A DNA stretch of 6,863 nt from Paenibacillus sp. (GTDB lineage Bacteria > Bacillota > Bacilli > Paenibacillales > Paenibacillaceae). The stretch spans positions 1 to 6,863 of the forward strand of contig JAQSXN010000214.1 in assembly GCA_029256665.1 (NCBI GenBank), read 5' to 3'. The notes beneath the pieces were generated by a model, which had not been told where the DNA came from, searched no databases, and worked only from the letters and a program-made list of their open reading frames with translations. Of this stretch, positions 6,670-6,863 are shown piece after piece (positions within the stretch are counted from its first letter, which is position 1; the number at the start of each line of letters is the position of its first letter). Position numbers and translations under genes: made by a program.

Positions 6670-6863
6670 ATGAATGCGATGACATTGCCTATAAGCATCG
6701 GACCGTTGGCATCCAGCTCGTTGGTGCGCCGATCCGCAAATAATCCGATTTTGACGCCGGAACAAGTTCCCTATCGGCCAGCGCTCGTTTTCAATGCCGG
6801 CGTCTGCAAATACAATGGCCAATACGTCATGGTGTTCCGCAACGATTACGGGAATGCCGAGAA
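6670..6863 (+). CDS. GH130-like glycoside phosphorylase/hydrolase, 3'-truncated by the window edge
   Basis: Only the first 64 codons are visible. The ATG at 6670 follows AGGAGA at 6654-6659, which overlaps the TAG stop of permease 2, so the gene belongs to the same transcript. The peptide contains RRSANNPILTP followed by VPYRPALVFNAGVCKYNG and QYVMVFRNDYG. This matches the start of family GH130 proteins, where an R-x-x-x-NPI segment and a VFN-x-(A/G) strand begin the five-bladed propeller. Known members are beta-1,4- or beta-1,2-mannoside phosphorylases and some beta-1,2-mannosidases acting on short manno-oligosaccharides, usually in the cytoplasm. No signal peptide is seen, which fits a cytoplasmic enzyme acting on imported sugar. 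The catalytic Asp and phosphate-binding residues lie beyond the edge, so phosphorylase versus hydrolase, linkage and substrate cannot be decided. A related five-bladed-propeller family such as GH43 or GH32 is less likely. Confidence 0.75.
   Translation, partial: MNAMTLPISIGPLASSSLVRRSANNPILTPEQVPYRPALVFNAGVCKYNGQYVMVFRNDYGNAE

Overview
The window reads as one carbohydrate-uptake locus of a Gram-positive bacterium in the order Bacillales, most likely Paenibacillus, Cohnella or a close relative. The reasons are the moderately GC-rich coding sequence, strong AGGAGG/AAGGGG-type ribosome binding sites before every gene whose start is visible, and the characteristic pairing of a YesM-type sensor kinase with a large YesN/AraC-type response regulator directly upstream of a three-gene CUT1 sugar ABC importer. 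This assignment is inference from gene style, not from a database match.

Layout, all on the + strand: (1) nt 1-1728, a sensor histidine kinase whose N-terminus, including the first membrane segment, lies off the left edge; (2) nt 1694-3313, a receiver / degenerate GGDEF-like / AraC-HTH response regulator that overlaps the kinase by 35 bp; (3) nt 3314-3431, a 118-bp gap with a candidate promoter and a small dyad; (4) nt 3432-4841, a sugar-binding lipoprotein; (5) nt 4842-4916, a 75-bp gap with a strong 9-bp stem-loop; (6) nt 4917-5813 and 5825-6655, the two membrane permeases; (7) nt 6670 to the right edge, the first 64 codons of a glycoside hydrolase/phosphorylase that looks like family GH130. 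That last gene is cut by the window end. There is no gene-free stretch over 300 bases, and I see no tRNA, rRNA, CRISPR array or mobile element.

Likely working model: the kinase senses an extracellular sugar signal and phosphorylates the response regulator. The regulator then activates the importer operon. The lipoprotein captures an oligosaccharide, and the two permeases carry it in, probably powered by an ATPase encoded elsewhere because none is present here. The GH130-like enzyme would then cleave it in the cytoplasm. Known GH130 enzymes act on beta-mannosides, so a manno-oligosaccharide or related beta-mannoside is the best guess for the substrate. The window is otherwise a conventional locus. 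The most informative non-coding element is the stem-loop between the binding protein and the permeases. I found no convincing sign of a wholly new system.
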